The notes beneath the pieces were generated by a model, which was given only the letters and a program-made list of their open reading frames with translations, was not told the origin of the DNA and searched no databases. A DNA stretch of 15,180 bases from an uncultured cyanobacterium (GTDB lineage Bacteria; Cyanobacteriota; Cyanobacteriia; PCC-6307; Cyanobiaceae): assembly GCA_903928835.1 (NCBI GenBank), contig CAIYSK010000417.1, forward strand, positions 1-15,180, in the 5' to 3' direction. The translations under genes were made by a program, and so were the position numbers. The first letter of the stretch is position 1; every line of letters starts with the position of its first letter. Positions 15,082-15,180 of this stretch are shown here, one piece after another.

Positions 15082-15180
15082 GACCAATCAAGCCAAGCAG
15101 CTGCTGGACCAAGGGATCGAGGGCCCCAGGATCGATGCTCAAAGGGATCGCTACGACCTTGCTTCGATACTGCAATGGCA
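15074..15180 (-). CDS. C-terminal end of an unidentified protein upstream of lpxB, truncated by the window edge
   Basis: On the minus strand one frame runs open from the window edge for about 34 residues (ending in IDPGALDPLVQQLLGLIGHA) to a TGA at 15074-15076, overlapping the lpxB start by 8 bases. The amphipathic, leucine-rich end and the overlap style match the neighbouring genes, so a real gene is likely. In many bacteria lpxA precedes lpxB, but I do not recognise this C-terminus as LpxA and leave it unnamed. A second minus-strand frame is also open over this short stretch. Confidence 0.5.
   Translation of the reverse strand, partial: PLQYRSKVVAIPLSIDPGALDPLVQQLLGLIGHA

Noticed and set aside
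1..15180. CRISPR arrays, insertion sequences, integrases, phage genes or a defence island
   Set aside because: No spaced repeat array, transposase or recombinase motif, or flanking duplications were seen. The DNA is almost fully occupied by recognisable housekeeping and envelope genes.

Overview
The window looks like a piece of a GC-rich picocyanobacterial chromosome (Synechococcus/Cyanobium type). The main clues are a bacterial homologue of the phosphorylase kinase alpha/beta subunit, a Synechocystis-ACO-like carotenoid oxygenase, a cyanobacterial form of the TM0106-type nuclease, a tRNA without encoded CCA, very tight gene packing, and almost no Shine-Dalgarno sequences. The lineage is an inference from gene content and family resemblance, not from a database search. 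About 98% of the window is coding or tRNA. No gap exceeds 100 bases, and I see no insertion sequence, CRISPR array, prophage or rRNA.

Layout, left to right. (1) Bases 1-2495, plus strand: the 3' part of a GH15/phosphorylase-kinase-like gene, ending in a small coding minisatellite. (2) Bases 2506-5480, minus strand, read right to left: a small secreted protein, a CAU-anticodon tRNA, a CNNM/CorC-type membrane protein with CBS domains, and a Gfo/Idh/MocA oxidoreductase. The tRNA has only 14 and 13 bases between it and the flanking coding regions. (3) Bases 5531-7086, plus strand: pyrE and ygfZ, overlapping by ATGA. (4) Bases 7041-8540, minus strand: a TM0106-type RecB-like/RNase H-like protein, overlapping the ygfZ 3' end by 46 bases. 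(5) Bases 8623-10711, plus strand: a phosphoglucomutase/phosphomannomutase and an XTP/dITP diphosphatase. (6) Bases 10708-15180, minus strand, read right to left: the C-terminus of an unidentified protein, lpxB, an MsbA-like ABC exporter and a carotenoid oxygenase, packed as one apparent transcription unit.

Functionally, most of the window is housekeeping: pyrimidine synthesis (pyrE), Fe-S cluster maintenance (ygfZ), nucleotide-pool cleaning (rdgB) and sugar-phosphate interconversion. An envelope theme is also present. lpxB makes the lipid A disaccharide precursor and the adjacent MsbA-like exporter is the obvious candidate to flip it. The Gfo/Idh oxidoreductase could act on a nucleotide sugar. 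The carotenoid oxygenase sits at the end of the lipid A unit, so it may be co-transcribed with it.

I found no clear new multi-gene system. The points most worth a second look are: the TM0106-type protein appears to have lost the D-x-K nuclease motif while keeping its four-cysteine cluster and C-terminal DEDD-like domain; the CNNM/CorC protein has Gly where the family has Glu in G-E-x-x-P-K; a tRNA is wedged inside a protein operon; the MsbA-like gene is strikingly AT-rich; and there are short in-frame tandem repeats at the C-termini of two proteins.
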